A stretch of 5,153 nt of DNA, from NCBI GenBank assembly GCA_017453765.1, contig JAFTEG010000013.1, forward strand, positions 1 through 5,153. Direction: 5' to 3'. Position numbers and translations under genes: made by a program. The notes below the pieces were generated by a model. The model made no database searches. It was not told the DNA's origin and saw nothing but the letters and a program-made list of their open reading frames with translations. Below, piece by piece: positions 4,624 to 5,153 of the stretch (position 1 is the first letter of the stretch; every line of letters begins with the position of its first letter). The stretch comes from Selenomonadaceae bacterium (GTDB lineage: Bacteria > Bacillota > Negativicutes > Selenomonadales > Selenomonadaceae).

Positions 4624-4645
4624 TTTGCGGTTAAGATTATAAAAT
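4617..4645 (+). promoter_or_regulatory. Promoter of the LivK-like gene
   Basis: A perfect TTGACA (4617-4622), a 17-bp spacer and TAAAAT (4640-4645, five of six consensus bases). The -35 box lies in the truncated last copy of the 19-bp repeat. The start would be near 4652, giving a leader of about 35 nt with a T8 run and the ribosome binding site GGAGAGGTG. No riboswitch or T-box fits in so short a leader. Confidence 0.65.
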
Positions 4646-4685
4646 AGCCGCGAATTTTTTTTGAGATAATGGAGAGGTGCTAAAA

Positions 4686-5153
4686 GTGTTTTTGGGTAAA
4701 AAGAAATTTAAACTTGCCGCGTTTTTGGCAGGAGGATTTTTGGCGTGTTCCTTGTTTCCCGGTTGCGGCGGCGACAGTGCAGGCGGTGGCGGCGGCAGTA
4801 CCAACGCTGATGAAATTGTTGTAGGTTCAAATTTCGAGTTGACAGGTAACCACGCGCAGTACGGCTCCAACGCCGCGAAAGGTTTTAAGCTTGCCGTGCA
4901 GGAAGTCAACGACAAAGGCGGAGTCAACGGCAAAAAAATTAAAATCGTCGACGCTGACAGCAAGTCCGATGCCGCAGAGTCTGTAAACGCCGCGACAAAA
5001 TTAATTTCCGATAACAAAGTTGCCGCTATGGTCGGTCCCGCAGTTACCGCAAGCGTCATTGCCGAATCTCAAGTTGCCACAGATAATAAAGTTCCGGTTA
5101 TTGCACCTGCCGCGACTACTCCCGATGTCACGGTAGAAAATGGCGCCGTTAAG
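4686..5153 (+). CDS. Branched-chain amino-acid ABC transporter substrate-binding lipoprotein (LivK-like), N-terminal part
   Basis: An open frame of 156 codons runs off the right edge; the family is usually about 370-400 residues. The GTG start has GGAGAGGTG (4671-4679) 6 nt upstream. The N-terminus MFLGKKKFK plus a hydrophobic core is a lipoprotein signal. Two cysteines could be lipidated: Cys21 (FLAC) or Cys27 (FPGC, followed by GGDS and a Gly-rich linker); I favour Cys27. From about residue 42 the sequence is the type I periplasmic-binding fold of the LivJ/LivK family: IVVGSNFELTG, AAKGFKLAVQEVNDKGGVNG, NAATKLISDNKVAAMVGP, VPVIAPAATTPDVTV. It would bind a branched-chain or other small amino acid outside the membrane and deliver it to a permease. 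livH, livM, livG and livF homologues are expected beyond the edge but not seen. A related substrate such as urea or amides is possible. Confidence 0.93.
   Translation, partial: MFLGKKKFKLAAFLAGGFLACSLFPGCGGDSAGGGGGSTNADEIVVGSNFELTGNHAQYGSNAAKGFKLAVQEVNDKGGVNGKKIKIVDADSKSDAAESVNAATKLISDNKVAAMVGPAVTASVIAESQVATDNKVPVIAPAATTPDVTVENGAVK

Noticed and set aside
4637..5059. 140-codon minus-strand open frame opposite the LivK-like gene
   Set aside because: It is a shadow of a clear plus-strand binding protein; its Ala/Pro/Leu-rich sequence is the complement of Gly/Ala-rich codons.

Overview
The window looks like a chromosomal segment of a low-to-moderate GC Firmicute. Signs are AGGAGG-type ribosome binding sites, TTG and GTG starts, TTGACA/TATAAT-like promoters, and Ffh and RecR of Firmicutes type. 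A member of the Negativicutes is my best guess, but that rests on general resemblance and is inference.

Layout. Positions 1-93 (minus strand) hold the first 31 codons of a serine site-specific recombinase, with an 18-bp palindrome just upstream of its start. A very AT-rich spacer of about 600 bp follows, ending in a good promoter (653-681) for ffh. ffh (726-2168) encodes the complete protein subunit of the signal recognition particle. After it come three helically phased 21-bp repeats, a near-consensus promoter, tRNA-Ser(GGA) and, only 7 nt further on, a roughly 150-nt rod-shaped RNA that folds end to end and finishes in T7. It is probably 6S RNA, with a diverged SRP RNA as the alternative. 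Next is a plus-strand cluster: a nitrilase-superfamily amidohydrolase (2634-3377), two tandem small exported or membrane proteins with matching N-termini (3420-3620 and 3641-3856), and recR (3925-4524). Short gaps of 20 to 68 bp suggest these four are co-transcribed. The window ends with four and a half 19-bp direct repeats running straight into a strong promoter and the first 156 codons of a LivK-type branched-chain amino-acid-binding lipoprotein.

Functional links. Ffh, tRNA-Ser and the structured RNA are housekeeping functions of protein targeting, translation and possibly transcription control. RecR serves recombinational repair. The nitrilase homologue probably performs amide hydrolysis or metabolite repair. 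The LivK-like protein should begin a branched-chain amino-acid ABC transporter operon beyond the right edge. The two small proteins are uncharacterised; one carries an Ada-like Cys/His metal-binding module.

The most unusual feature is how repeat-rich the spacers are. Three spacers around the nitrilase-recR cluster carry 7-bp periodic tracts of different sequence, one with G-quadruplex potential. Two spacers with strong promoters carry tandem 21-bp or 19-bp repeats that end at the -35 box.
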